DNA from: Bryopsis sp. KO-2023
Lineage: Eukaryota; Chlorophyta; Ulvophyceae; Bryopsidales; Bryopsidaceae
DNA: 64,000 bases
Assembly (NCBI GenBank): GCA_030272585.1
Contig: BSYQ01000008.1
Span: 1,426,001 to 1,490,000 of the forward strand
Direction: 5' to 3'
A model generated the notes under the pieces. It did not search any database. It was not told the origin of the DNA and worked only from the letters and a program-made list of their open reading frames with translations. The position numbers and the translations under genes were made by a program. Shown here piece after piece: positions 37,511-48,200 of this stretch; position 1 is the stretch's first letter; the number at the start of each line of letters is the position of its first letter.

Positions 37511-39605
37511 AATGAAACACCCCGCACAGGAGGGCCAGACCCCCGCACAACTGTGCGGGGTCTCTGTGCGGGGTGACTGTGCGGGCTCCTTTTGTGTGTG
37601 TACGGGGTGATTGTGAAAGGCGTGTGCCGGCGTATTTCGTTCCTGTGCAGGGTGATCATGACAATCGTGTGCGGGGTTCTAGTCTGTGCGGGATCGCTGT
37701 GCGGGGTTCTACTGTGTGTATGCTGGGTGATTGTAGAAACACATCTGTGCAGCTTCATGATGACAATATGGTTGTTACAATAAAACAACAATGACAAAAC
37801 CCCTTTTTAAATGTACACCCCATTTTATGATCGAAGACTTGCCCATTCCCACTTATTCCAAAATAGAAATAGAAACTAAAAAAATATCCCAAAACCATGA
37901 ACTCTGATCCTGCCATTCCGACCCTGCGCTTGTCTTTCAATAATACAGAGCTCGTTGAACATATAAATACCCATCTGACCCACTTCTAACCATTTTTTAA
38001 TTGTTTTATCAGCAAAGCAGAATAAGGCACATGAGGTGCAATTGTTCAAATGTTCATAATAACTGCAACATATGTTGTCATATGCATATGAATCCAGGTT
38101 CACTGAGGTTGGAAAAGTCTTGATAAAGTCCGTCTCCTGAATCAAAACCAAATACTAAAAACGTGTTTTAAGAAAACAATGCGCACGTATGATACCAGAA
38201 ACAAAACAAGCATGTTGCACCTTGATCGAAAAAAGGGGGGGCGGAAATCACCCTATCCAGCTTCCCTTTGCAATTGTTGTTACCTTTTTTTCATGGGGTG
38301 GGCAGGCTGCCCATTCTAACACACCTCCATCTTCCTTTTTCTGCTGGGATTGGTCTTTTTGATCCTCCGACCGAGCGGGCTGGCATTCTCGAATGATCTT
38401 CACTGTACCTCATCTTTACGGACAAAAGAATACATCCCCCCTCCCATAGACCCATGAGCTGATTAGCCCGGCCATCGAATCCCTCACTACCTGGCAGACA
38501 AAACCAGGTGTCAACCCCCCCCCCCAACCCAATGGAATGGCCTGCCCAACCAACAAGAACTAGGATCTGGTGTGTGCCGTATCATGCGAATTTTGTACAT
38601 TTCCTGCGTCCAAGGGTTGGAATAAATCAGTTGTTTCAAGAAAAGTAAAAGCCACCTCAACATGTTTTATTTTCTGCCTATTTCCCTTACTGCAAAAGAA
38701 GGTTCCTGCTACATGAAATGCATCTTGCTGACGCACCCACAGCATAATTCCCTGTAACACACCAGGGCATTTTTTTATGTTTTATAACACACTGTCCATG
38801 TTTTTTAACACACTGGGGACTGTCCATGTCGACCCCATGGCAGAGATGTTGCTCATTCAATTTCCCACACCTGACTTCCTCCTGAATATCGTGTCTCCAC
38901 AGATTACACCTGGTCCAGAATTTGGTGTTTTGCACTGGAAAAATCTTTGTCGTCCTTCCTAAGCCTGCGAGAAAAATTACCAGAAATTCAGGATACACAA
39001 AGAATGGATATTCCTAGCCATCTCCCCAAGGTCGAAACTCCCAACATTTCCTGAAACGTGATGCAAAACGAAATGTGAAAACGAAATGCCAATTCAAAAC
39101 AGAGTCTTCGTATATTCCGGAGATCATCGACACATCGGCATCAGTTTCAGCAGGGGGGGGTGGAACCTCCAGGGGTGGACTTCTCTCTCCTTTCTTTGTT
39201 TTTTGGTGTCTGTAATGCAAAAAACAGAACAGACTGAACCTTCAAGTTCAACTGTTGCAACACAGACACATGGAGGCAAAGCTGACCAGGTCTATTTATA
39301 TATATTTTTTATTTCGAGTGGCTTACAGCCTGTGTAGGTTTCAAGGTGATCAATCTGGGGGAACCAGTTGCAAATTTCATAAGTCTCCACATTCTCCTTT
39401 AACAGCAGCAGTGAGGCCTTTTCCACTGCCACAGGTTCTGAACTCTTTTACTCACCATAAAACTCTCGACGAGTGATTCCCTTCCGACTGTGACCTCCCC
39501 TGGAAGCACCATAAAACCACCTGTCACACGAAGTGCACTTTCAGACGAGGGCACCTCGAACTGTGTACCTTGCAACGGCCATCATCCCTTTCCGCCGACC
39601 GCTCG

Positions 39606-39791
39606 TACGCTCGTTAAGATGGTCGCAGGCGATTCTTCCAGAAGCGTTCGCTTACCCGATTATAGCGAACACTAGAAGTTCCCTTCCCGCCGACCCCAAC
39701 GTGTCGCTGCACGCTGGGCAGTACGCTCGTTAACATGGTCGAACGCGAGCGTTCTTCCAGAAGCCTTCGCTTACCCGATTACGGCGAACAG
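39606..39791 (+). repeat. Two diverged direct repeats of about 70 bp
   Basis: A unit with ACGCTCGTTAA, ATGGTCG, TTCTTCCAGAAG, TTCGCTTACCCGATTA and GCGAACA occurs at about 39608-39673 and 39722-39791, inside the CACTA core near its right end. Confidence 0.7.
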
Positions 39792-40014
39792 AAAAAGTTT
39801 GAAAACCTTAGTCACGTGTCGTAATACGCATGTCTGACGTTTTCCCACTTCGCGATTCGGTGACGTCAACCCCGCACAGGATAGTAACCCCGCACAGAGT
39901 CCTGTACGGGGTTACTGTCCTGTGCGGGGTTGACTGTGCGGGGTTGATTTCCGCGGTTTCATCCGTCGCTGACGACTTCGCCAGCGACTACGTTTTTCCG
40001 CCCCAGATCGTGAC

Positions 40015-40057
40015 GGGAATGCCTGGGAGTCGAACCCAGGTGTTTCCTACCATTCCC
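40015..40057 (-). ncRNA. tRNA-like acceptor/T-arm hairpin (no D or anticodon arm)
   Basis: On the minus strand GGGAATG and CATTCCC can pair over seven bases and enclose a T-arm (CCTGG, loop with GTTCGAC, CCAGG). Only about ten bases separate the 5' stem from the T-arm, so a D arm and anticodon arm are absent. It resembles a tRNA minihelix. Whether it is transcribed is unknown. Confidence 0.4.
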
Positions 40058-40261
40058 TCTCTCTGTCGCGTCGGTTTTCGCGACTCCAGTTTTCGGCGGA
40101 AATCGACGGTGATTTTACTACCCCGCACAGAGCGGGTTTTCCCATAGTGTTCTTTTGCAGATTCTCATCTTTGCAATAAGGGTGGAATATGTTGAGACAA
40201 GATAGAAAAACACCACAGGGGCAATTAGCGAACAGGAATACAGCAAAAATGTAGGAGCTAA

Positions 40262-40625
40262 ATCACAAGATAAATATGACAGTTTGCAAAGGGAGAGGTG
40301 GGATTCGATCCCTAGACCTCTCAGTGACAAGTATAGTAACGGTCGCACTAGCGAACCAGTGGGCGACGGTGGTTACAGAGGTTAGGTCGGTTATGTAGCC
40401 GTCTGACCAGTGACGTGACTTGATGTGATAGTGTGATGGTATGGGTGACTGTGTGTGTGACTGTATCCGGACGGTGTAGTTCGGGGTCACGAGTGAGAGA
40501 GTTAGGGACAGTTACGGTCGTGACCGTTGACGGGATTCGAACCCGGGTCAACGGTTGACGAGTCTTAAGGCTTCTCGCCTTAGACCGTGTTGTTCGTGCT
40601 TGTAAAAGTTCTATTTGTCTTATAC
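40262..40625 (-). mobile_element. tRNA-derived SINE-like insertion in repeat X2
   Basis: About 360 bp absent from X1 at the matching point. Read on the minus strand it carries two B-box/T-arm hairpins, one near 40535 (GGGTTCGAATCCC flanked by ACCGTTG and CAACGGT) and one near 40300 (GGGATCGAATCCC flanked by GAGAGGT and ACCTCTC). Upstream D-arm-like sequences (GGTCTAAGGCG, CTGGTTCGCTAGTG) precede each. This fits a composite tRNA-related SINE. The insertion ends are approximate. Confidence 0.5.
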
Positions 40626-41501
40626 CCCGCGTCTCTTTACAATAAATCCTGTACCATCATCACATGGGAAAGTTATCAAATCAAAACAGATCAAAGATTT
40701 TGTGTCCATTCGCACAGTCGTGGGGAAGTCCTGCGGATAAAGACGAAAAAAAAAAAAAAAAAAGGATGGCGGATCCCAATAATCCTTGAAAGATTTTAAA
40801 AAAGATTCCACCCCAATCCTTGGAAAAAAAAATAGAAATTGAGGCACAGGGGATTCGAACCCCAGTGATGTCCCATCAAAAATGACAATGCCTCTTTTTT
40901 TTGTTCAGGAGAAAAAAACCATCTAGATAAAAAAAAAACTCCTTTGAAACCTCTACCAAGGTTTCCTACATGTATCTCTTTCTTTTTTTCGATTTTTTAT
41001 CCCTTTGTTTTTCGATTTTTTGTTTCCTTTTGTTTCAATTTACTTTATTTTTCGATTCATAACAATGAATCCCTAAAATCTTTTCGACTATGAAGTTGCT
41101 TCCATCTGTCCTTATTCTCCCAGCACAGAAAAATTTCCCCAAACCCAAAATTTACAAGTCTAAAAATTTTCATCCTCTCCATCAATCTGCCGTTTTTTCT
41201 TAGTCTCCTTTTCCTCCAGATTTTTCTCACCCCTTTTCAATTTGGACTAAACCACCCAAATCTCACAAGAAGTTTTTTTTTGACGTGAGCTTTCTCAGAC
41301 TGCTTCGAACTCTTGCAGTGTGTTTGGGTCCGTGAGCCTCGTCGGTATGTCTGGAAAGTGCAAAGGATGGGCAGGACCAAGCTGCACGGCATTGTCTTTT
41401 CTGTTATTCGGGCAATATGATTGTGGTTGACGCTGCTGTTCAGATCTTTCGCCCCGAAGAGGGTCCGCGTCGGTGTAAGTTTTTGGCATTGGTTGGTGCA
41501 G

Positions 41502-42204
41502 TCCCACGCCAAGGCCCAGGCAGACATCAAGTCGGCAGTGAAAGCCCTGAGCACTGTGAAGATCTGCGATCCAGTCGCAGTCAGAGCTGCTTCCATCGCT
41601 GTGGCCAAGGCTCTTGCACAGGTCTACGTGGAAGCGCTCGCGAAGGTATTGGCAGGCTCGTGGTTCGTGTGGCGCAGTGGTCCGATCAATAATCAATGTG
41701 ACGATCCATTGTGAATGTGCTTCCGGTGTACGTAGGTGTCTTGGCAAGGGTTTCGGCTGTGGATTCGGAGTTTCCCAAGGAGATGCGTTCGCGACCGCTT
41801 ACGCTGAGGCTTTCAGCAAGGCTGTCGGCGCCGCATTCAACGGCAACTTGAGAGCGCTCTGCATTGCCGATCTGAAGGCCATTGCTGTGGGTGTTGCTCG
41901 CGCCGCCTCTTTCGCCGTCTCGCAGGCATGTGTCAGCGGATCTGGAAGCGCCTCCGTCTTCCAGTCGACCTTCGTGTCCTCCACGAGCGTCGCCATCGCG
42001 AAGTCCATCTCCACTGCGACCGCTGTCGTGTGCAACAGTAAGCGAGCGATCTCTTTGCTTGGGTTCCTGCTCCCTCTTGCGACTTCTGCATTCGACTCAA
42101 AGTTTTGCGTTTTGTTCGCTTGTCCAGAGCCCAAGGACAATTCCAAGTGTGGAGCTGATGTGGTCGGAAGCTCCACGACCAAGGACAATATATATTTATT
42201 TTAG
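41502..42204 (+). CDS. Alanine-rich helical protein, 3' exons only
   Basis: Exons 41502-41645, 41749-42037 and 42128-42204 join in phase and end at a TAG. The product is rich in Ala, Val and Ser with scattered Cys (KICDPVAVRAASIAVAKALA; GFGCGFGVSQG; VARAASFAVSQACVSGSGSA), looks like a bundle of amphipathic helices, and recalls structural or silk-like secreted proteins only in composition. I do not recognise the family. No start codon, signal peptide or upstream exon could be found; repeat X2 ends only about 240 bp upstream, so the 5' part may have been displaced or lost. Confidence 0.55.
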
Positions 42205-42619
42205 AAAAATGGATGTACTCTCGCTCAAACTTTCCAATCCTTCTCCACCATGGTGTGAAGTGTGTGCATGTGGGGAATAACTCTCCATGCAAGGGCTGCA
42301 GAGGTCACCGCTTGCCCTTTCGCTAATGGTAGAATGACCCTGGCTCCGGAGGCTTGAGAGGGTGGTCAAAATTTCTCGGAACACGTGTTTGGTTTGGAAG
42401 CAGAAGCCACCACCCTTCATGTTGGCCAAGATGACTAACAACATCCTGAGGAGTATCATGTGGTACATTGTCTCCGAGGTGTGATCGCAAAATAGATGGA
42501 GAGACGAGGAAACTTTTGCGCTTCTTGAGGGCATGGAGAGGTTTTAAGATACACCGTTCCGTTGTCGAAGGTCCTTGTAATTATTAACATTCACCTTACT
42601 AAGGGACCGATACTAAGGG
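42205..42619. other. Intergenic segment before the retrotransposon
   Basis: Nothing recognisable. It ends with two copies of ACTAAGGG (42597-42604 and 42612-42619), the second containing the retrotransposon target site. Confidence 0.35.
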
Positions 42620-43531
42620 TGTTATGACGTCACACGCGTGTGTCACGGTGTGTCGCCACGTGTACATGTGTGTCGCCACGTGTGTCACCTGTCGTGACAC
42701 ATTTGCATCTGTCCCCACACGGTGGTATACTTGGGAACCCGAAGAGCATATGGAGAATGCTAGGGAATTGGTAGAAGAATACCAAAACAAAATCAAGTCG
42801 ACGGACTTGTCTCCGCCAATTGTTATCCGTCGAAGTGAACGCCTTCGGTCGAAAGAGCGCAATTGACAGAGTAGGAGATCTCAAGAGAAGGGAAATAAAT
42901 TGAATGGGCAAAATTTGATTTAAATATCTCCGCACATATGTGTGAATGCCGACGGGTGAGATATTATTTTCCTAAGGCAAGGTAGCCAATGTGGAAAAGC
43001 GTTCACCATGAAAAGGGTTTTATCTCGGGTTTGAGAAGGTGTCTTGACCCTTAAGATGGTTTGGTTTTGTGAAAGGGATCACAAACTTTGAGATGTTTCT
43101 CCAATCTCAATCTTGACCGGATATGAAACTTTTGGTGTAGTGGCTCGCTGAAAGGCACCTAGAGATTTCAACACTTGGTCAAAGTACCGTGTGTAAACCA
43201 TTGCTAAGGTTCTGCACCCTGTAGCATATAAGTGTTTATCCAAGTGGAGTCAGGACCAGGAGGTCTGACACTTTGGGGGGGAGGAATGTTATGACGTCAC
43301 ACGCGTGTGTCACGGTGTGTCGCCACGTGTACATGTGTGTCGCCACGTGTGTCACCTGTCGTGACACATTTGCATCTGTCCCCACACGGTGGTAGCAGGG
43401 TCCAATCACCAAGTATGGTGATTGCTACCATGTGTACTAGCAACGCTCATAAAAGGCGTTGGTACACTCTCTTTCCAAGGTTTTGGTTTGAGAAAGACTT
43501 TCACTGCCACTGAAAGTCAAGCAGCATAACA
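42620..43531 (+). mobile_element. Internally deleted Ty3/gypsy chromovirus retrotransposon
   Basis: The 3' LTR spans 43287-43531 and has TGTTATG and CATAACA as its ends. Its first 108 bp are repeated identically at 42620-42727 as a truncated 5' LTR. AAGGG flanks the whole unit (42615-42619 and 43532-43536), a 5-bp target duplication. A polypurine tract (GGGGGGGAGGAA) directly precedes the 3' LTR. Everything from the 5' LTR interior through most of pol has been lost, leaving the last 45 codons of the integrase chromodomain. A likely LTR promoter element is CATAAAAGG near 43447. Confidence 0.9.
42728..42866 (+). pseudogene. Integrase chromodomain tail of the retrotransposon
   Basis: The frame reads TWEPEEHMENARELVEEY and then a basic, Arg-rich end before a TGA. 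W-x-P-x-x-N-x-x-A-x-E-L is the end of the chromodomain found at the C-terminus of chromovirus integrases. The rest of pol is deleted. Confidence 0.85.
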
Positions 43532-43536
43532 AAGGG

Positions 43537-45229
43537 AGAGAAATCTGGAAAAGGTTTGCTTCGTATAAATACAAAGACGTCATTTCTGTCCTTTTTTGTT
43601 GGGTTCAAGGATAGTCGTGAAGAGTGCGACGGAGGTTGTGGCAATAATGGGGCGGCAATGGAGACGTTGAAGCTTCGGAAGAGCAGAGATTCTATGACTA
43701 TGTGTCGAAGTCCACGCTCAAGCAGGTGAATAGGTAGTATTGTGTTAAGTATTGGAAACCCCCGTAGTATTATATATTATGTTATTTATTTATTTTTTTT
43801 TTATGGAGGTGCTTGTTTCAGTCATGACTCATGAGCAAGGAAGATTGAACGAAGAAGGAAAGAAAAGATAGTGATACGGGCGAGAAACAATAGACAACAA
43901 AGACATTTGATTACACCGGGTAGCCTCTTAAATAGGCTCTAAATTCACAACAGAATTCCATCTAGTCACCGGAATTCCAATCAGTTGTCAACCAGATCAA
44001 TGCATTCCATTTACCAATTCCCAGAATAACCAAACCAGAGCATCTCTCACTAACTGACGTGCCCATCCCTGTTACAGTATTTCGTGGTGTGACTGAGATT
44101 TTTAAGTGAGATTTAGCTGAGATGGATGAAAAAACGACGATGGGCGCCGTTACATCGCACATCGGTCGCTTCGGTCGCGGTCGCTTCGGTCGCGCCGTTA
44201 AAAACCGCATGCCGATCGCGCGGTCATGCGGAACCCTAACGCGACCCTAAACCCCATCCTAACCCCCGCACAATTAAGTTTTAGCGCAACGGGGTCGGAG
44301 TTAGACGGGAATATTACAAAATTACAAAATTCGACGAAATGTCATCCGACGAAATGTCATTCGATGAAACGGACGTCGACAAAACGTCCGTCGACGAATT
44401 GAATGGATACCGGGCGGTTCGGACAAGGAGTTGTGTTTGGTCATAATTCAATGGAGCATTTCTTTCATGAATTTATAAAATTTTAAAGTCAGATTGGGCT
44501 TTCCATGGTTAGCCAGCGCTCGATTTCTTAGGACATACGAAATTGAAACTACCCTGCAGACTGTTTTGTAAGCAGAAATGTACCAATCAAATGGATTTTA
44601 AAAAGAGTGGAGATATTCTTGATCGAGGCCTTTGCCTTGTTTGTTTGTTTGTTTGTTTGTCTAACAAACAAGTTGTTTCTGTATTTTCCACAGAAACTGG
44701 GATATCTCCCTCGTTTCTTGCTCGTTTCGCACGCGACAAAGTGCGACGTGCTCGAAAAAACTTATTCTTCCCCTTCGCTATATTTTCTGACGTCTTAATT
44801 CCCTTTCTCACTCGCGGAACGAGCGGGAACGTGGAAGGCATGGTGGATTCTATATTAATCATACTTTTACTAAGGCTTTCAAGTACATACGAAGCAACGT
44901 TAACGGTGGCCGTTGCAACGGTCGTTAAACGACCGTTAACGGCCGTTAAACCGTTGTGCAACAACGGAACGGCAACGGTTTTCACGGCAATTAACGGCCG
45001 TTAATTGCCGTTGCCGTTGCCGTTCCGTTATCGTTAAGGAAAATCGGCCTGACGCACAACTCTGCAAACAACCAATTTGTTGACATTCGAAGACTCAGGT
45101 CAAATGGGTTCAATCAAAATTAAAGAGAATTAGGAAAAATTCCTTTGAAAAAGTTCATCAACTTCACACTTCATACCCAACAATAAATTTTGTCTGAAAA
45201 AACCAATCAAAGTTGGAGCCAAGCCAAGC
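43537..45229. other. Intergenic DNA with short repeats and palindromes
   Basis: No gene is supported. It contains a GGTCGCTTCGGTCGC tandem (44164-44196), a degenerate telomere-like stretch (CCCTAAACCCCATCCTAACC near 44243), CGACGAAATGTCAT repeats (44334-44375), a TTTG microsatellite (44637-44660) and a run of CCGTTAACGG-type palindromes (44895-45040). Confidence 0.45.
44895..45040. repeat. Palindrome-rich CCGTTAACGG block
   Basis: The block is built from permutations of AACGG and CCGTT. It includes a perfect 26-bp palindrome centred near 44999 (half-site CGGCAATTAACGG) and a longer imperfect one from GTTGCAACGG to CCGTTGTGCAAC. It might be the centre of a MITE, but I cannot define ends. Confidence 0.6.
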
Positions 45230-48200
45230 TCACTCCCTGGATTCATTCTGCAGGCGGCTGGCTAGCATCGCCATGTCCCTGGCAACTTTCTGCAATTCGC
45301 TGCTGCTGGATCTTTCTCTCCCTGATTGCCCATTCTCTTCGTGAATTCTTCCAGGAATCGTTCCGTTACGACTTTTGGCATATCGAGACCTACCACTTCG
45401 GGATGGTTGCCCAGAAGAGCTCCTATTGGCATGCCTGATTTTGTCCATCAGGTGCTCCTGATGCACTCTCCACCTCTCCTCGACCTCGTGGACCGATCGG
45501 TCGACCACAGCCGGCGGAAAGATGCTTGGCAAGCTGTTGAGGTCGCTCGCAAACGATTCTGTGTACTGTCCGTGGTGATCGACAGGTTGGAAGTGCTGCT
45601 CGAAGGGCGTGCATCGTGGAAAACGACTTTGTTCAGCTCCTCTTGGTGGATACACATTCATACCTCGTTGGTTCGAAGCGAAGCGCTCCATTGCCGCACC
45701 AGAAAAGCCATTGTGATATCGGCGATCGAATTCTTCGACAAAATGAGTGCTGTCACGAAAATCCCTGGACCTGGAGTCTCTTGGAGACATGTTCCTTCTT
45801 GATTTGCCATTGTATTCTTTCTTCTGTTGACGTTTGAGTTGGCTTCGTTCTCTTTCTTTGATGTAGTGTGCTTCGTTGTGGAATCCTTCATGGGAATCTA
45901 CTCGATTATAGTACCCGTCCCTTTGGTAACTTTCTTGAAGTCCTGGAGCTTCGGTCCTCATATACCCACTGCTCTGGTTATGATCATCCTGCGCTCTCCT
46001 TGGACGAAACTCGTGGCTCATAATGGGTCGCCTCGTTGTCTCCGTGCTCTGGTCTGTATCTATGGTGACTTCAGACTCAGACATTTTTTGACATGCCTCC
46101 TGAACAGTCTCCCCCATTGTTTTGCACAACGACCGAAGTGCATCCCATGACGCCTCTCCACTCTCCACTCGCTCGCCACCTCTGTCTGAATCAGGATTGG
46201 GCGGCCACGCTAGTGCAACTCCACAGGAGGACTCCTTCAAAATGCTAAGTTGTCTATCTTCTTCTTGGGGAAAATGATGAATTGATGTATGCAAGGGTTG
46301 CTTGGCATCCCTTTCTATCTCTGCACCCCTATTTTCAGCCTTCGTTTCGACTTTCGCATCCCTAAGGGTTTCTTTCTCAGCGAAATGTAGATGCAGGTGA
46401 AACTGATCTGGCACAACATTTGTGGTTGTGCTCGTGATTCCCTCCAGAGCAAATCGGTCAAGAAGCTCTTCAGGGATGATTTCAGATAACCACTCCGTCC
46501 CTGACTGTTGATCCTTAAGATCAAACTCAGTGCCATCCAGTCGTTTTTTCTTGGGGGCTTGAGGAATGGGTCCTTTGCTTGAAGTTTGTGTGAATGTGTC
46601 AGTTCTAACCTGTTCCTGTTTGTTCGAAGTTTCCGTCTTTCTCAATATCAAAGATTCTCTTTCAGTCTGAATCCCGACTGTGCATGCGTTGGCAATCTCT
46701 GTTTCTTTTCGAGGCTTATCGGTGCTTGTTTGGGAACCCCTCAAGGACTCTCTGATTTCAGTTTGAATCTCTGCCGTCCTCGCCCTTACTACCTCCTTTT
46801 CGTTCCCAAGATTCCTCAAGTCCCTTAACACCGACAAGGCTCTGACGCTGGGGTGAATGGTGGTATCGATCGCCTCAGTCGCTTGGGGCTTCACTTCATC
46901 CGAAAAGACCTTGTTTTCCTGATCAAAATCTGGGAGAGACACCTTCTCCTGTGATTTTCTCCCATGGGGTTCGATTTCCTCCATAGTGTCAATCGACATG
47001 AACTTCAAGGACTCTCTCTTGTCGCTCGCCTTCTTGCATCCCTCACTGGAGCTCGATTCCACTACGTTGCGATTGCCCCCAGCGGTTACCGAATCCACAT
47101 TTTCTTGTGATTCGCTAAGATGCACTCCAAGCTCTGTCTGGGCGTTTCTCGATGCAGAAAATGTAGATGGAACTGATGTAGTTGTGGATCTTTTCCTATG
47201 GTCCTTGTCACTCGCCCGACAGTCCTCACGGTTGAACTGGGCTTGTAGGTCGTGATCAGTGCTGGTTTTGGATTTGCAGAGCTTTTTTGCCCCACAACTG
47301 CTCCCCATGCGTCCGTCCACAATGGGCGTTGTAGGCACCTCCTTCCCTTCATTTTGATCGTCCGATGGGCCATCGTCGAAACTCGAATAATACCCCTGTC
47401 AGAACAAAGATCGATGGCTCAGCCTGTTAAAAATGAAGTAGTCGAATTGAGACTCCGTTCTCGTTCGTTGTTTATTTGTTTTGTGTTTGTTTGTTTCTCG
47501 AAATATAGAAGCCATCTTTTAGCCCTGTCCATTGTCCGCTTTCTGTGGAAACCGTACCTTCGCATCGAGCTCGTCGGTTTTGTAATCCTCATCGCCACTT
47601 TCGAGCCACTGCATGGGCATCTCGTCTACCCTCGACTCGTCGCTTCCGAACTCATCGTAGTGTGCGTAGCGATAGACGTGCCGAACGACCTGGATATATA
47701 AATGTGGAGCAAGTTTCTTTCGTGTTGACGGAGCAGAATCCAAAGGATAACAAGGCGACTTTTCCAAAACGACGGACCTTGGGTTCAGTTGGACGAAGCG
47801 GCTCTGTGAAATCGCTAGCCTCACGTTTTGGCCACTCCTTTCCCCCATGATTCGACCCATTGCCTGTGTGGGTGGTCTCCGAGGACGAAGCCCGAGCAAC
47901 CTGGAGATGCAAACGAGAAATTGTGACGTCGCTGGACAACACCAAAAGAAAAACACCAGAATCGCTACGCACCTCGACGTTGCATAGAAGGGAGTTATGC
48001 CCAGACCCAACAGAGGCCTCGTATTCATCCGTCGACTCGATTTTGTCCCCGTACAATTCGGACCCCTCTCTGGAGCTCTCTCGAACCTTTGGCTGTGCAG
48101 GATGCGGAGGCTGTGCGCTGATATCGGACACACCCAACAGATTCCTGCACTTGGATAAAAAGTTCGACTCCCGAAGCTCTTCAAGTTGCTTCTTGACGAC

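Larger units (their letters stand above)
37093..40149. mobile_element. CACTA (CMC) DNA transposon, 3057 bp, with CCCCGCACA subterminal repeats
   Basis: The ends are inverted copies: CACTATGGGAAATCGCGC at 37093 and, on the minus strand from 40149, CACTATGGGAAAACCCGC, both continuing into TCTGTGCGGGGT. TTC flanks both sides (37090-37092 and 40150-40152), the 3-bp duplication typical of CACTA elements. About two dozen copies of TGTGCGGGG or its complement lie at 37110-37725 and a smaller group at 39868-40135. The core, 37800-39830, has short minus-strand coding-like frames (37876-38151, 38560-38760, 38687-38998) that I do not recognise. They may be host exons picked up by the element. No clear transposase is seen. 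Confidence 0.9.
36880..41262 (-). repeat. Dispersed repeat X, copy X2, split by two younger insertions
   Basis: Read on the minus strand, 41262 to about 40626 matches X1 29207-29825. The match resumes at about 40261-40150 and again at 37092-36880. The gaps are filled by a tRNA-derived insertion (40262-40625) and by a complete CACTA element (37093-40149). The nesting gives the order of events: X2 first, the insertions later. Confidence 0.75.

Noticed and set aside
37110-37725. CRISPR-like array of short repeats
   Set aside because: Repeats occur in both orientations with irregular spacing at a transposon end in a eukaryotic genome; they are CACTA subterminal motifs.
40500-40600. tRNA-Leu-like gene on the minus strand
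   Set aside because: The T-arm and a CTTAAGA loop are present, but the acceptor strand lies directly beside the T-arm, so a cloverleaf does not form.
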